DNA of 64,000 bases from the NCBI RefSeq assembly GCF_025336545.1, contig NZ_JAODBU010000006.1:248001-312000 (forward strand), in the 5' to 3' direction. Positions 41,043 through 50,097 of this stretch are shown in pieces. The position numbers and the translations under genes were made by a program. The notes under the pieces were generated by a model. It did no database searches. It was not told where the DNA came from and was given only the letters and a program-made list of their open reading frames with translations. The stretch comes from Eubacterium_U album (GTDB lineage Bacteria > Bacillota > Clostridia > Lachnospirales > Lachnospiraceae). The stretch's first letter is position 1. Every line of letters begins with the position of its first letter.

Positions 41043-43492
41043 TCCAAATCCACCTCACTTTTTATCGGCGGTCTGGTATCAAAAGCATGGAGCAGTTCTA
41101 CAAAGACAGGGTGTATCTGTACCACACCGACACGTCCGTATAAATCCTGCATTAAGCATTGTCCGTTCTCCAAATCCCTCAACCGTTTCTGGTTGTTTTC
41201 GTCCTCACTGTCCAGACCGAAAAACTCTAAGGTCTGCTTGATTTCATTGGTATCTGTGGAGCGGAACGCAAACTTTAAACCGATGTTATTTTTCAGACTT
41301 TCTTTCGATACGTCCCCAGAGGATTGTGTCACGAAATAAACTCCGGCGTTCATGGCTCTACCAGCACGCACCAGCTTATTTGAGAGTGTTTCTCCCTGTG
41401 CCACATTTAAGAACGCCCATGCTTCGTCCAAGTCCACAATTTTAAAAATGCTTCGGTCACTGTGAATGAAATCAAGGGCAAAGGTACTGATAACAATTAA
41501 GATGGATACCGACAATAGCTCAATGGTCGTGTATTCCTCAAAGGTGGTATCCTTATCCGGCAGAACCAAATCTGCAACCTGTATGATGTTGAGCTGGTTA
41601 TCCAGACTGATTGCATTTTCCACCGAACCGTCCGAGAACAGGAGCTGTGCAAAATCATAGTCAGTAAAACTTTCGATATGGTCTGCAATGTTACGGGATA
41701 CGGCGGTATCCTCTTTCCGCAGTTCCTCAATGACCTGCAACAGTCCGTGGTTCTGATTCTGGGATACCGTACGGACAGCTTTTCTAAGGACAGGAAACTT
41801 TTCGCCATCACGACTGCTGATACCTGTAAGGAACGTCAGAATATCAATGGCAAGACTTTCAGCGTCCTTGACATCTTTCATAATCACATACGGGTCTAAC
41901 AGTCCTTGATTGCTGGAATCACTGGTAATGTTTACAATGTTGATTTCTTCTGCAATCTCCGGCAGTGTTGCTTTCCAGTTTCCACGCTCACTTTTCGGGT
42001 CTAGGATAACTGCCTGTCCACCGAACAGGACGGAATAATACACCAGCAGGTTATTACAGAATGATTTTCCACCACCAAGCGAACCGACAAAAGCAGAAGC
42101 CAACGCATTTGTGACCGTACCTTTTACCCCTTGACTGGCAAGGGACGGTTGTAGGTAGACATTTCTTCCCGTATCCACGGAATATCCGATATAGATTCCT
42201 GTATTTTCTCCCAACATCTGGGTAGCACCGAAACCAAGTCCGGCTAAAAAATCGGATTTCACATACTGGATATAATCATTGATATAACGCTTGCTGGCTG
42301 GAAGAAATTCTCCATGCAGTCCCAGCATATCTCCGGCAGGACGAACCAGCTTTACATTCAAATCATCGTAAAAATCCTTAACCTCATCACAACGGCGTTT
42401 CAGCTCGTCAAGATTGGGTGCAGACACCCGTATGACGTAACTTAGCTTGTACATACTTTCCTTGCTCTGGTCTAAATCTGTTTCCAGTTCATCGACACTG
42501 TCTAAGGCTTCCACCACATTTGAACTTGTTTCATTTCCGGCTTGATAGGCGTGATTGTCCAAGTCCTTTAATTCCTTTTTCTTGTTACGGACAGTGGTTA
42601 AGGCTTTCTTATTTCCGACAATCTCAACATTCATGGACGTATCCACAGGGAATGTGAACTGCTGTTGCTGGAAGTAGAAGATTTCCGATGATGGGAAGTC
42701 CAATTCTCCGACAATGGCATTGACCGTAAAGTAGGATACATAGCTTTCACTGTCCTCATGTTCCAGACGCAAATATCGCTGGCTTTCTTCTACCACACAA
42801 CGAGTAGGACGGATAAGGTCATAATACTTAATCAGTGTTTCCCTTTTTAATTTTCTTTTTGGCAGAGGATATACATAATCTTCATAGGCTATCCCGTCCC
42901 TGCCGTAGAGGTGTTCCATCAGATACGCAAAGTCTTTGGCTTCCAGTCGGCGGATTTTGAACCTACGGGAGATTTTATTTTCCAATAACTTCTCCATCTT
43001 CACATAACGGTTGATTTCATCATTGCTCATGGAAACAAAGTCATTCATCAGCGTGTGTCTTACCTCATTCAAAAACTCACGGAATGTCAGAAATACCGAT
43101 TTTTTGATGTTCTTCAGATTGACTTCGTCCTCTGTGACCATGAGCTTGAATCCCAGAAAGAAACGGTAATCTACTTGATTGTCGCCTATCATGGATACAA
43201 GGGCTTCGGTCTGGTCGTCTATTTTCTGATAGGCGATTTCCTTTAATTTTCCCATTACCAGCTTTTTAGACTGTTCCTGTATGCTTCGGATTGAACTTTC
43301 AGTTGCAATCTGCAACGCATGAATCTTTCCCTCACGGGACTGTGCGATAAGCTGACGGAAGCTGTCATGCACAAGGTATTTCTGTTCTGGGGATAAGAAT
43401 GAATAATTGTACGGTATCAGCTCATAGTAGGCGAACACCTCATTGTCCTTATTCCAGACAAGGTTATTGTCGATATATTTAATCGGGAACAT
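41039..43492 (-). CDS. Orf16/TcpF-like VirB4 ATPase
   Basis: The protein has 817 residues. An N-terminal VirB4 domain precedes the ATPase with Walker A GSLGGGKSFCNNLL (near 470) and Walker B FKIVDLDEAWAFLN (near 690), then YFVTQSSGDVSKES. It energises the conjugation channel. It overlaps both neighbours, consistent with a single tightly coupled operon. Confidence 0.95.
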   Translation of the reverse strand: MFPIKYIDNNLVWNKDNEVFAYYELIPYNYSFLSPEQKYLVHDSFRQLIAQSREGKIHALQIATESSIRSIQEQSKKLVMGKLKEIAYQKIDDQTEALVSMIGDNQVDYRFFLGFKLMVTEDEVNLKNIKKSVFLTFREFLNEVRHTLMNDFVSMSNDEINRYVKMEKLLENKISRRFKIRRLEAKDFAYLMEHLYGRDGIAYEDYVYPLPKRKLKRETLIKYYDLIRPTRCVVEESQRYLRLEHEDSESYVSYFTVNAIVGELDFPSSEIFYFQQQQFTFPVDTSMNVEIVGNKKALTTVRNKKKELKDLDNHAYQAGNETSSNVVEALDSVDELETDLDQSKESMYKLSYVIRVSAPNLDELKRRCDEVKDFYDDLNVKLVRPAGDMLGLHGEFLPASKRYINDYIQYVKSDFLAGLGFGATQMLGENTGIYIGYSVDTGRNVYLQPSLASQGVKGTVTNALASAFVGSLGGGKSFCNNLLVYYSVLFGGQAVILDPKSERGNWKATLPEIAEEINIVNITSDSSNQGLLDPYVIMKDVKDAESLAIDILTFLTGISSRDGEKFPVLRKAVRTVSQNQNHGLLQVIEELRKEDTAVSRNIADHIESFTDYDFAQLLFSDGSVENAISLDNQLNIIQVADLVLPDKDTTFEEYTTIELLSVSILIVISTFALDFIHSDRSIFKIVDLDEAWAFLNVAQGETLSNKLVRAGRAMNAGVYFVTQSSGDVSKESLKNNIGLKFAFRSTDTNEIKQTLEFFGLDSEDENNQKRLRDLENGQCLMQDLYGRVGVVQIHPVFVELLHAFDTRPPIKSEVDLE

Positions 43493-43868
43493 AGGTCACA
43501 CTCCTTACTGCCGTGATAGTTTCCTCAAATTTCTGCTTATGCAGGTTCACGGCTTTTCCGGCATAAGTCACTTTGGGACGCAGGGCATACAGAACCATCG
43601 TCTTGATGTAACTGTATGGCTTTTTCCCGTCAAAGGTTTTCTGTGACATAAACCATGTGAGGGCAACGGGAATCCCGAAATATTTCAAAAACGCACCCTC
43701 AATCATGGAAAGTGGCGGTACATCTGCAAACAAAATGATGATAAATTCCGTCAGCACGAACCATGTAATCTGAGTAAAGGTCACGGGGAATGGCAAGTTT
43801 ACATCATTGATGGCATACAGTACCTTTTCCACGTTCCAGATACTTGTATAACTTCGGATTTTCTTCAC
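43479..43868 (-). CDS. Orf17/TcpE-like membrane protein
   Basis: The protein has 129 residues with two hydrophobic segments around residues 28-47 and 60-78 and a C-terminal basic region (YALRPKVTYAGK). It matches the TcpE/Orf17 pattern, a small integral membrane component of the Tn916 and pCW3 systems. It overlaps the VirB4 gene by 14 bases. Confidence 0.88.
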   Translation of the reverse strand: MKKIRSYTSIWNVEKVLYAINDVNLPFPVTFTQITWFVLTEFIIILFADVPPLSMIEGAFLKYFGIPVALTWFMSQKTFDGKKPYSYIKTMVLYALRPKVTYAGKAVNLHKQKFEETITAVRSVTYVPD

Positions 43869-43903
43869 TTGTAGTAACTCCTTTCTTCATTTTCATAACA
43901 ACA

Positions 43904-43969
43904 GGGACAGCCGGATTTAACAGACTGTCCCCAAGAGAAAAGCTGACAGTAGCACCAGTAGTTGGTGCT
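43904..43969 (-). other. Paired hairpins between ardA and orf17
   Basis: GGGACAG at 43904-43910 pairs with CTGTCCC at 43925-43931, and AGCACCA at 43951-43957 pairs with TGGTGCT at 43963-43969. Neither has a good U-run, so they may be RNA processing or attenuation structures before the orf17 ribosome site. Confidence 0.45.
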
Positions 43970-43982
43970 GATCTGCCAGCCC

Positions 43983-44486
43983 TTAACGCAGTACTTCACA
44001 GATACCAGCGTTTGTCGCAATAAATGTCCCCTCTATATCGAGGTCACGCCCGTAGGCTTCATAGTCGATATAGTTCTGTAAAGAGGACGGGATTTCTCCG
44101 AGTACCTGTTCTTCATCAATCAGATAGTAGGCTAAATCGGTCATCGTTTCACAGCCGGAATACAGAATGATGTCATCTTTATGCTCCACCAGTTCTTCCA
44201 GACTTCCATAATAGGATACGAAACTGTCCAAGTCGTCCAGCAGGTAATCCGGTAATTCTTCCAACTGCTCATAGATACGGTTCAGTTCTTCGATGGAAAT
44301 GTATTCGCTAATCTCCATCGGGAAGTTGTCCGTATCATGGATTGCGTATTCTTCGTACTCTGCATTTAAGCCGATACGTTCTGCAATCACTTCTTCGTCC
44401 AACGGAAAAGAGAACCAGTCCCCGACCAGTTCTTCCTCATTGTACTTGCCAAGATTGGCTATATAGACTTGCATATCATCAATCAT
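43983..44486 (-). CDS. ardA: Antirestriction protein ArdA, copy 1
   Basis: 167 residues, strongly acidic. VYIANLGKYNEEELVGDWFSFP at the N terminus, EEYAIHDTDNFPMEISEYIS and the central helical domain match ArdA, a DNA mimic that blocks type I restriction enzymes as the element enters a new host. It corresponds to Tn916 orf18. Two shorter paralogues follow upstream on the same strand. Confidence 0.93.
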   Translation of the reverse strand: MIDDMQVYIANLGKYNEEELVGDWFSFPLDEEVIAERIGLNAEYEEYAIHDTDNFPMEISEYISIEELNRIYEQLEELPDYLLDDLDSFVSYYGSLEELVEHKDDIILYSGCETMTDLAYYLIDEEQVLGEIPSSLQNYIDYEAYGRDLDIEGTFIATNAGICEVLR

Positions 44487-44502
44487 AAGCGGTCACTTCC
44501 TT

Positions 44503-44898
44503 TCACTCTTTGTATTCATAAAATCTGCCATGCACACACAAGAACCGTTCTGATGGTTCTTCCATATCCGAACAGTTCCGATGGTATGTAACATTGCAAA
44601 GTCCGGCTTCCAGCTCTTGCAGGTTTGGAAACCATTCTCTTTGAATTGCAGGTATATCTTCGGGTGGAATTTCACTCTCCGAAATCGCAAGGCAGATATT
44701 GTTTAACAGGTCAAGGTCTGTATCTTGCAGGATTTCAAAAGGGAAATCATAATCACTGATAAGATAACGGTCACTGTCCGGCGGTAAGCCAATGGATTGT
44801 TTTAATGCTTCTATGTTGCAGGGAAGTGTAAACCATGCACAGCCTGTATCTTTTTCCTGTTCATCAAGATTGATAACAAATACTTTCATTTCTGCCAT
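44503..44898 (-). CDS. ardA: ArdA-like protein, copy 2 (short)
   Basis: About 131 residues from the ATG at 44898 after AGGTGG. VFVINLDEQEKDTGCAWFTLP and YLISDYDFPFEI align with the N-terminal and first motifs of copy 1, but the central domain is about 35 residues shorter. It may be a trimmed but active DNA mimic or a decaying duplicate. Confidence 0.78.
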   Translation of the reverse strand: MAEMKVFVINLDEQEKDTGCAWFTLPCNIEALKQSIGLPPDSDRYLISDYDFPFEILQDTDLDLLNNICLAISESEIPPEDIPAIQREWFPNLQELEAGLCNVTYHRNCSDMEEPSERFLCVHGRFYEYKE

Positions 44899-44913
44899 AA
44901 GCAATACCACCTG

Positions 44914-45405
44914 TCAAAGTTTGAACATACCATTGTTGCAGAGAGCATAACGTCCTTTTTCTTCCAACTCATGGGCGTAGGCTTCCAGATTAAAATATTT
45001 CTTTCCCTTTTCGGATAGTGCAGAAAATTCAATGTTATGCTCCAAGCGGTAACGGGCAACGTCCATGATGTTGTGGCATTCTGGATAAAACAGAAATTCT
45101 TCCGACTTCTGCAATAAATCCTCAACACCGCCACAATACGGAATCAACTCTTTATAAGCCTGCTGAACCTCTGGCGATAAATCCGTGTAAGCAAAGTACA
45201 GCTTATTTAAGCGTCTGACAGAAGTTGTCCTTACAATGTCGCCAGCAAAAGGAAGTTTCATATCTGTGATTTGATAATCTTTGCTGTCAGCTTCCACACC
45301 GAGCAGGTCACGGAACAGCTCATAATCAATGGGTAAATCAAACCAGCGAGAGGTTTTATCCTCTGCTGATTTGGTCGTTTCAATCAATACGCTACATTCT
45401 TCCAT
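44914..45405 (-). CDS. ardA: ArdA-like protein, copy 3
   Basis: 163 residues. WFDLPIDYELFRDLLGVEADS, YQITDMKLPFAGDI and LYFAYTDLSPEVQQAYKELI follow the ArdA layout. Its N terminus differs most from copy 1, so the copies are old duplicates or independent acquisitions. It follows a terminator after the YcxB-like gene. Confidence 0.85.
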   Translation of the reverse strand: MEECSVLIETTKSAEDKTSRWFDLPIDYELFRDLLGVEADSKDYQITDMKLPFAGDIVRTTSVRRLNKLYFAYTDLSPEVQQAYKELIPYCGGVEDLLQKSEEFLFYPECHNIMDVARYRLEHNIEFSALSEKGKKYFNLEAYAHELEEKGRYALCNNGMFKL

Positions 45406-45439
45406 CGTAATTCAGTCCTTTCTTCTAATTTTGAGTATG

Positions 45440-45473
45440 AAAAAAGCAGTCGATCATAACTGAAAGACTGCTT
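45440..45473 (-). terminator. Intrinsic terminator after the YcxB-like gene
   Basis: AAGCAGTC at 45444-45451 pairs with GACTGCTT at 45466-45473, and the minus-strand RNA then reads UUUUUUCAUACUCAAAAU. The sequence after the stem is nearly identical to that after the terminator at 54787-54815. Confidence 0.8.
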
Positions 45474-45488
45474 AACTCTAAAACAATA

Positions 45489-46016
45489 TTAAAGCGTTTC
45501 TTCTTTTAAATTCTGACTCAAAAGGGATTTTAACTCTTTTACATCATTTTCAGACAAATCATTTTGATTAACAAGAACCATTTCATTTTTTATTGTTCTG
45601 ATATATATGTAATTTCTGAAAATCCCCCAACATTTAAAGGCGTTCCAATGATTAGTCCCGTTACCGATATCAGAACTAACTGTAATACCATCGGTATCAA
45701 AACAATATTCACGTTTTCCCGAAGTCAATTTATTATCCATCTTTGAATGAACAATATTTATTACTTTTTTCTGAAATGTGTTAGCTCCGTTTATGATAAT
45801 CCAGATAAAGAAAACCGAAAATAATAATCCAATAATACCATATCCAATACGACTATTCATAAAACAAAGAATCGTATATATTAACATTATGACAGCCATC
45901 ACAGACGATAACCCTGTTGCAAATTTACGTTTCTTTACATTTTTATCACTGGCTAAAACGATTTCTTTTAAAATATCTTGTTCTTGCTGTCCGATTTCAA
46001 TACTGTATCTAACCAT
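45489..46016 (-). CDS. YcxB-like membrane protein
   Basis: The protein has 175 residues. Two adjacent membrane helices (about 37-52 and 58-75) and a C-terminal domain with REYCFDTDGITVSS and FKCWGIFRNYIYIRT, the YcxB signature. Function of the family is unknown. It is not part of the Tn916 backbone and is more AT-rich than its neighbours, so it is probably inserted cargo. Confidence 0.75.
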   Translation of the reverse strand: MVRYSIEIGQQEQDILKEIVLASDKNVKKRKFATGLSSVMAVIMLIYTILCFMNSRIGYGIIGLLFSVFFIWIIINGANTFQKKVINIVHSKMDNKLTSGKREYCFDTDGITVSSDIGNGTNHWNAFKCWGIFRNYIYIRTIKNEMVLVNQNDLSENDVKELKSLLSQNLKEETL

Positions 46017-46113
46017 AATAAGAATCTCCTTTAAACATTTTAATGATATTAGTATATTACCACAAATTAGTATATTACCACAAGTTTGTGTTCAAAATGT
46101 GGGATCCTTAATT

Positions 46114-46335
46114 TTACGCTCCAATAATCTTATTAAATAACTGTAACAATACGTCTTTTACGCCGGACGCATTGAATACAAGACCAACGGCGACTAAGGC
46201 AACTACCAAGAATCCGATAAGTTTGGAAAACTCACGCTTGAATCCCAAGTAGATTCCGATAACAACAATCGCCATCAGCACAAGGCTCTGTGCGTTGCTT
46301 AAAAACCAGTTATAAAGGTTCTGTCCAAAATTCAT
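46114..46335 (-). CDS. Orf19/TcpD-like small membrane protein
   Basis: 73 residues with two helices (SLVLMAIVVIGIYLGF and LIGFLVVALVAVGLVF). It matches TcpD/Orf19 of the Tn916 family, a small pilin-like channel component. Its ATG overlaps the TGA of the preceding small gene. Confidence 0.82.
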   Translation of the reverse strand: MNFGQNLYNWFLSNAQSLVLMAIVVIGIYLGFKREFSKLIGFLVVALVAVGLVFNASGVKDVLLQLFNKIIGA

Positions 46336-46466
46336 GCTTTCTTTTCTCCTTTCAGTTCCATCATTTTTCGGTCAGACTGTCTGCCAGCCTGTAAAATACA
46401 CATGGCAATCACGCCAACTGTTCCACCTAAAGAGAAGAACAGGAAGTCAAATAATAATCGTTGCAT
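46332..46466 (-). CDS. DUF3789-type micro-protein
   Basis: 44 residues starting MQRLLFDFLFFSLGGTVGVI, with one membrane helix and a basic tail (ending KGEKKA). AAAGGAGAATTG precedes the ATG, and the stop overlaps the orf19 start. Small proteins of this type (DUF3789) sit between orf20 and orf19 in many Tn916-like ICEs. Confidence 0.75.
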   Translation of the reverse strand: MQRLLFDFLFFSLGGTVGVIAMCILQAGRQSDRKMMELKGEKKA

Positions 46467-46469
46467 TTT

Positions 46470-47702
46470 TCAATTCTCCTTTTCTAAAATTACATCTTCG
46501 GTTGATGTGGTCTGTTGTTCGATTATCTTGTAGTGCTTTTCCGTCAGTTTCGTGGATTTACGGATTTCTTTCAGATAATCAATCCCTGTTTTCGCTGTGA
46601 TTGTTTCCAGCATTTTGAGTGTCGGGTCAACCTGCCGTTGAATCCAGCGTAGGGTTCTGTCCAGTGTGTAGGGTTCGGGTTTGGTCGTGAGCTTTAACGG
46701 CTCTCTGTTTTCCCCGATGAACCACGCCCAGCGGACAGATAATTTCCAGTCGTTCCGTTTCTTGTCTGCTTCCTTATCCACAAAGCGTACATAACGGTTG
46801 ATAATAGAAAATGCCGTCCGTTCAGCGTCATAGTAAGTCAGCAGGTCACGGACAGCATAATAAGCACGTTCATTTTTTAACCGTATTTCAAATCTGTTTT
46901 TTATCGGTGCTTCCTCAATGGGAATCCCAAGTTTGATGTACTGCTCATAGCTTTTTTCATAGACACAGAAGTACACCTCACTTTTCAATGAGCCGATGTA
47001 AAGTGTATAGCCCATACCAGCCTTGTCCTGTTCCTCATGCTTGACCAGTTCGCCGGAAGCATAGGACTTAAAGGAACGGAACACCGATACACATTCCTCA
47101 TTCCGGCATTTTTCGGTCAGTTCTGGAATATCCAACATTCCTGTATGGTCATTGATGGCAAGGTCAAGGCGTTTCATCACACCACCGTCCACCAGAGCGT
47201 CCATAAGGAAATCATACCAGCTCCGTTCCTGTGCCAGCAGATAACTTTCAAACTGGCGACAGCCTTTTCCTTTCAGTTCCAGCAGGACACCTTTTTCTTC
47301 ATCGGGAGAAGTATATACGAAAATATCTCCGATGTAGTAGTGTTCCGTGTAGCTGTAATGCCCGAAGTCCTCATGTATCATGTACTGGATATTGAGCTGT
47401 AAGATGTCCTTAATGATGTGTCCAATATCCAGTGTCGGAAACCGTATCCTCACATAATCAAACAGCATGGTAAGCGGTGCTTCTGGATTGAATTTTTCCA
47501 GAGCTTCCAAAAGTTTTACTTTCATTTCTTCTGTGACCGCCACCTTTCCGGATTCGATACGGCTTAAATGTTCACGGCTGATTCCAGCCATGACCGCAAG
47601 TTTCGTCTGGGATACACCGTACTGCAAACGTCTGTCTGCAAAATCCTGTATCCACTCTGTATCATTCAGTGCGATACCCCCTTTACGAAAAAACTGTGAC
47701 AT
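46470..47702 (-). CDS. Orf20/MobT-type relaxase
   Basis: The protein has 410 residues. An N-terminal helix-turn-helix (VSQTKLAVMAGISREHLSRIE) is followed by a Rep_trans-type replication initiator/relaxase domain (RWAWFIGE, LELKGKGCRQFESYL). Tn916 Orf20 nicks oriT with the help of Int. The start is unclear: the ATG at 47702 lacks a ribosome site, while AAAGGGGG lies inside and precedes a CTG codon near 47670. Confidence 0.92.
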   Translation of the reverse strand: MSQFFRKGGIALNDTEWIQDFADRRLQYGVSQTKLAVMAGISREHLSRIESGKVAVTEEMKVKLLEALEKFNPEAPLTMLFDYVRIRFPTLDIGHIIKDILQLNIQYMIHEDFGHYSYTEHYYIGDIFVYTSPDEEKGVLLELKGKGCRQFESYLLAQERSWYDFLMDALVDGGVMKRLDLAINDHTGMLDIPELTEKCRNEECVSVFRSFKSYASGELVKHEEQDKAGMGYTLYIGSLKSEVYFCVYEKSYEQYIKLGIPIEEAPIKNRFEIRLKNERAYYAVRDLLTYYDAERTAFSIINRYVRFVDKEADKKRNDWKLSVRWAWFIGENREPLKLTTKPEPYTLDRTLRWIQRQVDPTLKMLETITAKTGIDYLKEIRKSTKLTEKHYKIIEQQTTSTEDVILEKEN

Positions 47703-47719
47703 TTTATATCCGATGTCAC

Positions 47720-47915
47720 AGCAGTAAAAAAAGCTACCAAATGCTTGATTTCAGCTAAGAATCGGTAACTTTTGTGTATGTTTCCTTGTGATTTGTGCCC
47801 CTCTGTTAGATACCGAGGGGCTTGATATTGCTGGCGTGGCTACCGCCACACCAGCAAGGCTAGTCCGTACCTGTGGCTTTCGCTCCGCACGCCACCTGTC
47901 CGTCCTGCCTTATGT
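47720..47915. other. Probable oriT of the Tn916-like element
   Basis: The gap between orf20 and the next gene has two strong hairpins: GCCCCTC/GAGGGGC at 47797-47821, and TTGCTGGCGTGG pairing with CCACACCAGCAA (one mismatch) at 47828-47857, followed by GTGGCTTTCGC. In Tn916 the origin of transfer lies between orf20 and orf21, so position and structure agree. The nick site cannot be fixed by eye. Confidence 0.7.
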
Positions 47916-47921
47916 GTGCAA

Positions 47922-48335
47922 TCATTCCATTTCCAGAGTAAATTTTTCTGGATTGTCCACAATATTGTATGAACCGTCTATCTGGTTCTCCTGCTGATAG
48001 GAAAAGCTAAATGCCGAGTTGCCGGATTCAGCGTCTTTCTGGTTCTTGTAGACCGTAACAGAAAGTGCGTGGGGAATCTGAATATCATAACTGAAACGGA
48101 CACTGTGAAAAGAATTGTCCCTGCATTTTTCAAATATTTGTTCCGCACATTTCTGTTGATCGGTCACAATCAGAGTGTTGAGTATGACTGACACCCGTAG
48201 CTCATAATGGTTATCCGAGCCAGAGCCGGACGAAGAAGATACGTCCATCTGCCGACCCCATTGCAAGTAAGACAGGCTTCCTGCCAAGAGCAGAAGTATA
48301 GTGATTGCTATAATTATTGTCCGTTTTCTTATCAT
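47922..48335 (-). CDS. Small membrane-anchored protein, unknown function
   Basis: About 137 residues from the ATG at 48335 after GGAGGAAATT. An N-terminal helix (TIIIAITILLLLAGSL) is followed by a Ser/Gly linker and an extracellular beta-rich domain. No family recognised. It lies between oriT and the plus-strand XRE gene in a place usually held by small hypotheticals in Tn916-like ICEs. Confidence 0.65.
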   Translation of the reverse strand: MIRKRTIIIAITILLLLAGSLSYLQWGRQMDVSSSSGSGSDNHYELRVSVILNTLIVTDQQKCAEQIFEKCRDNSFHSVRFSYDIQIPHALSVTVYKNQKDAESGNSAFSFSYQQENQIDGSYNIVDNPEKFTLEME

Positions 48336-48442
48336 TTTAATTTCCTCCATACACCTGTATTACAGTACAAGTGTAGAACAAAACAGCTTATTTTTCAATA
48401 CAGCTATATTTATAATTTGATTAAAAGACGAGGTAAACAAAA

Positions 48443-48643
48443 ATGACAGTATACATGGATTTAGAAAATCTTCTCAAAGAAAAGAATGTCAGTAAAAACA
48501 AAGTCTGTGAAGCCTGTAATTTACAGAGGACACAGCTCAACAACTATTGCAAAAATAAAGTAACCAGAATCGACTTCTCCATCTTAGCAAAGTTATGTGA
48601 ATATCTGGACTGCACACCTAATGACATCTTGAAATTAAAGTAA
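48443..48643 (+). CDS. Small XRE/YozG-type regulator
   Basis: 66 residues. The helix-turn-helix is VSKNKVCEACNLQRTQLNNY with FSILAKLCEYLDCTPNDIL, the compact Cro/CI type. It is the only plus-strand gene within the transfer region, and its 3' end overlaps the end of orf21 by nine bases on the other strand. It has no partner with an obvious operator. Confidence 0.82.
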   Translation: MTVYMDLENLLKEKNVSKNKVCEACNLQRTQLNNYCKNKVTRIDFSILAKLCEYLDCTPNDILKLK

Positions 48644-50023
48644 GGCTTCGGATTGTTCCAGAGCCTTTTTTTCTGTTCTCCTTTCTACAAGTTCCCCAAT
48701 CGTACCCAAGAAATCATAGCTTTTGGGTACAAGGGGAGTGTAAAATTCCGATATGACGCTTGTTCCCACATCACAGTATCCACGCCCTTTGATTCGCTTC
48801 TGGAAAAACTGTTTTTTTACATCACTTCCAAAGAGCATACCGTAACCGAGTTCACTCATGCGACCAAGTCCCACACGGAAGTTGAAATTATCTCTGATAC
48901 CATCTCCGAAATATTTTGCGTCTGGACGCTGGCAAGCCACAATCAGAAAGTATCCAGCCTGTCTGCCGAGCATAACGATTTTCTTTAGCTGGCTTAACAG
49001 GGCAGTGCTTTCCTTTGTCGTCAGCATTTCCAAAAACGCCACATATTCATCAAAGATAAGGAACTGTGGAGCAAGCCCCAGATAGGCGTAGTTTTCTCCT
49101 GTGCGGTAGTTCGGGTGCAGTTTCATTTCTTCCGAGCGTGTGACCATGCCCTCATAAAAGGCATTGACGCAGTCAATCATATCGTCTTTCGTGTGATAGA
49201 CGTTTCTCATGACTGTTCCCAAGTCTGCAAGGTCAGCGTTCTTCGGGTCAAGAATGTATAAATCCGCATTGGTTTTAAGCAGGGCTTCAATGATGGTCAG
49301 CAGAAAATAGGTCTTTCCACCACCTGTACCACCGCAGATAAGGGCATGGGGAAGTGAATCATATTCCCACACCAGATTTTTCATTAACCGCAGACCGCCG
49401 TTTTCGGCAATCACTTCATCAATCGAAATACGATTCGCTATCATATCATAGAGCAGGGTGTATTCGATATATCCGTCATGCAGTGTCTTGTCGGTCAGCT
49501 CACAGTACAGCCCCGATTCCAGTTTATCCTCTAAGGACAGGAGCTGTTCTTGATATTTTCCCATTGTGATTTCACACAGGATATGGAGCAAGCCATTGTC
49601 CATCTGATAGTAGATTTTGGGAAACCACACGATTTTTTCTCTTGATCTGCTTTGCAGGTCAGTGAAAAAACCGCTGTCTTTGGTGTTCTCCGCTTCATAC
49701 CATTTATTTTCCAGCACCATACGAGCCAACTTTTGTCTGTGTAGCAACCGCTTGATACGGTCATATCCGTAACGGTAGTAGAGAAAAGTGACCAATACAC
49801 AAATACCAGTCGCTATCAGAACCGTAATGGAATTGTAGGCAGTCCAAGTAATTCCGGCATGGAGCAGGTTAAAATCTTTCCAGTCGGTAACAAGGAGCTG
49901 TCGCAGGTTCAGTAGCAGGAATACCGCAACGAACAGGAGCAACAACCAGCCGATACAGAAATGATAGACCAGTGACTTGTCACTGGCACGAATCCTGTTA
50001 CCTTTAGATTTCCATGTTTTCAT
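48635..50023 (-). CDS. Orf21/TcpA-type FtsK-like coupling ATPase
   Basis: The protein has 462 residues. Two N-terminal membrane helices (about 20-42 and 60-80), then an FtsK/HerA ATPase with Walker A CGGTGGGKTYFLLT (near 235) and Walker B FLIFDEYVAFLE (near 328), and VACQRPDAKYFG. It is the coupling protein that feeds DNA to the channel in the Tn916 family. Confidence 0.94.
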   Translation of the reverse strand: MKTWKSKGNRIRASDKSLVYHFCIGWLLLLFVAVFLLLNLRQLLVTDWKDFNLLHAGITWTAYNSITVLIATGICVLVTFLYYRYGYDRIKRLLHRQKLARMVLENKWYEAENTKDSGFFTDLQSRSREKIVWFPKIYYQMDNGLLHILCEITMGKYQEQLLSLEDKLESGLYCELTDKTLHDGYIEYTLLYDMIANRISIDEVIAENGGLRLMKNLVWEYDSLPHALICGGTGGGKTYFLLTIIEALLKTNADLYILDPKNADLADLGTVMRNVYHTKDDMIDCVNAFYEGMVTRSEEMKLHPNYRTGENYAYLGLAPQFLIFDEYVAFLEMLTTKESTALLSQLKKIVMLGRQAGYFLIVACQRPDAKYFGDGIRDNFNFRVGLGRMSELGYGMLFGSDVKKQFFQKRIKGRGYCDVGTSVISEFYTPLVPKSYDFLGTIGELVERRTEKKALEQSEALL

Positions 50024-50046
50024 ATAAGCTCCTTTCTTCGGGCATA

Positions 50047-50080
50047 AGAAAAGCAGTCAATCGTGTAGACTAACTGCTTT
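50047..50080 (-). terminator. Intrinsic terminator between the HEPN gene and orf21
   Basis: AAGCAGT at 50051-50057 pairs with ACTGCTT at 50073-50079 with further inner pairing, and the RNA continues UUUUCUUAUG. The gene downstream starts 24 bases later. Confidence 0.7.
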
Positions 50081-50097
50081 GCAAATATAAGTATTAT

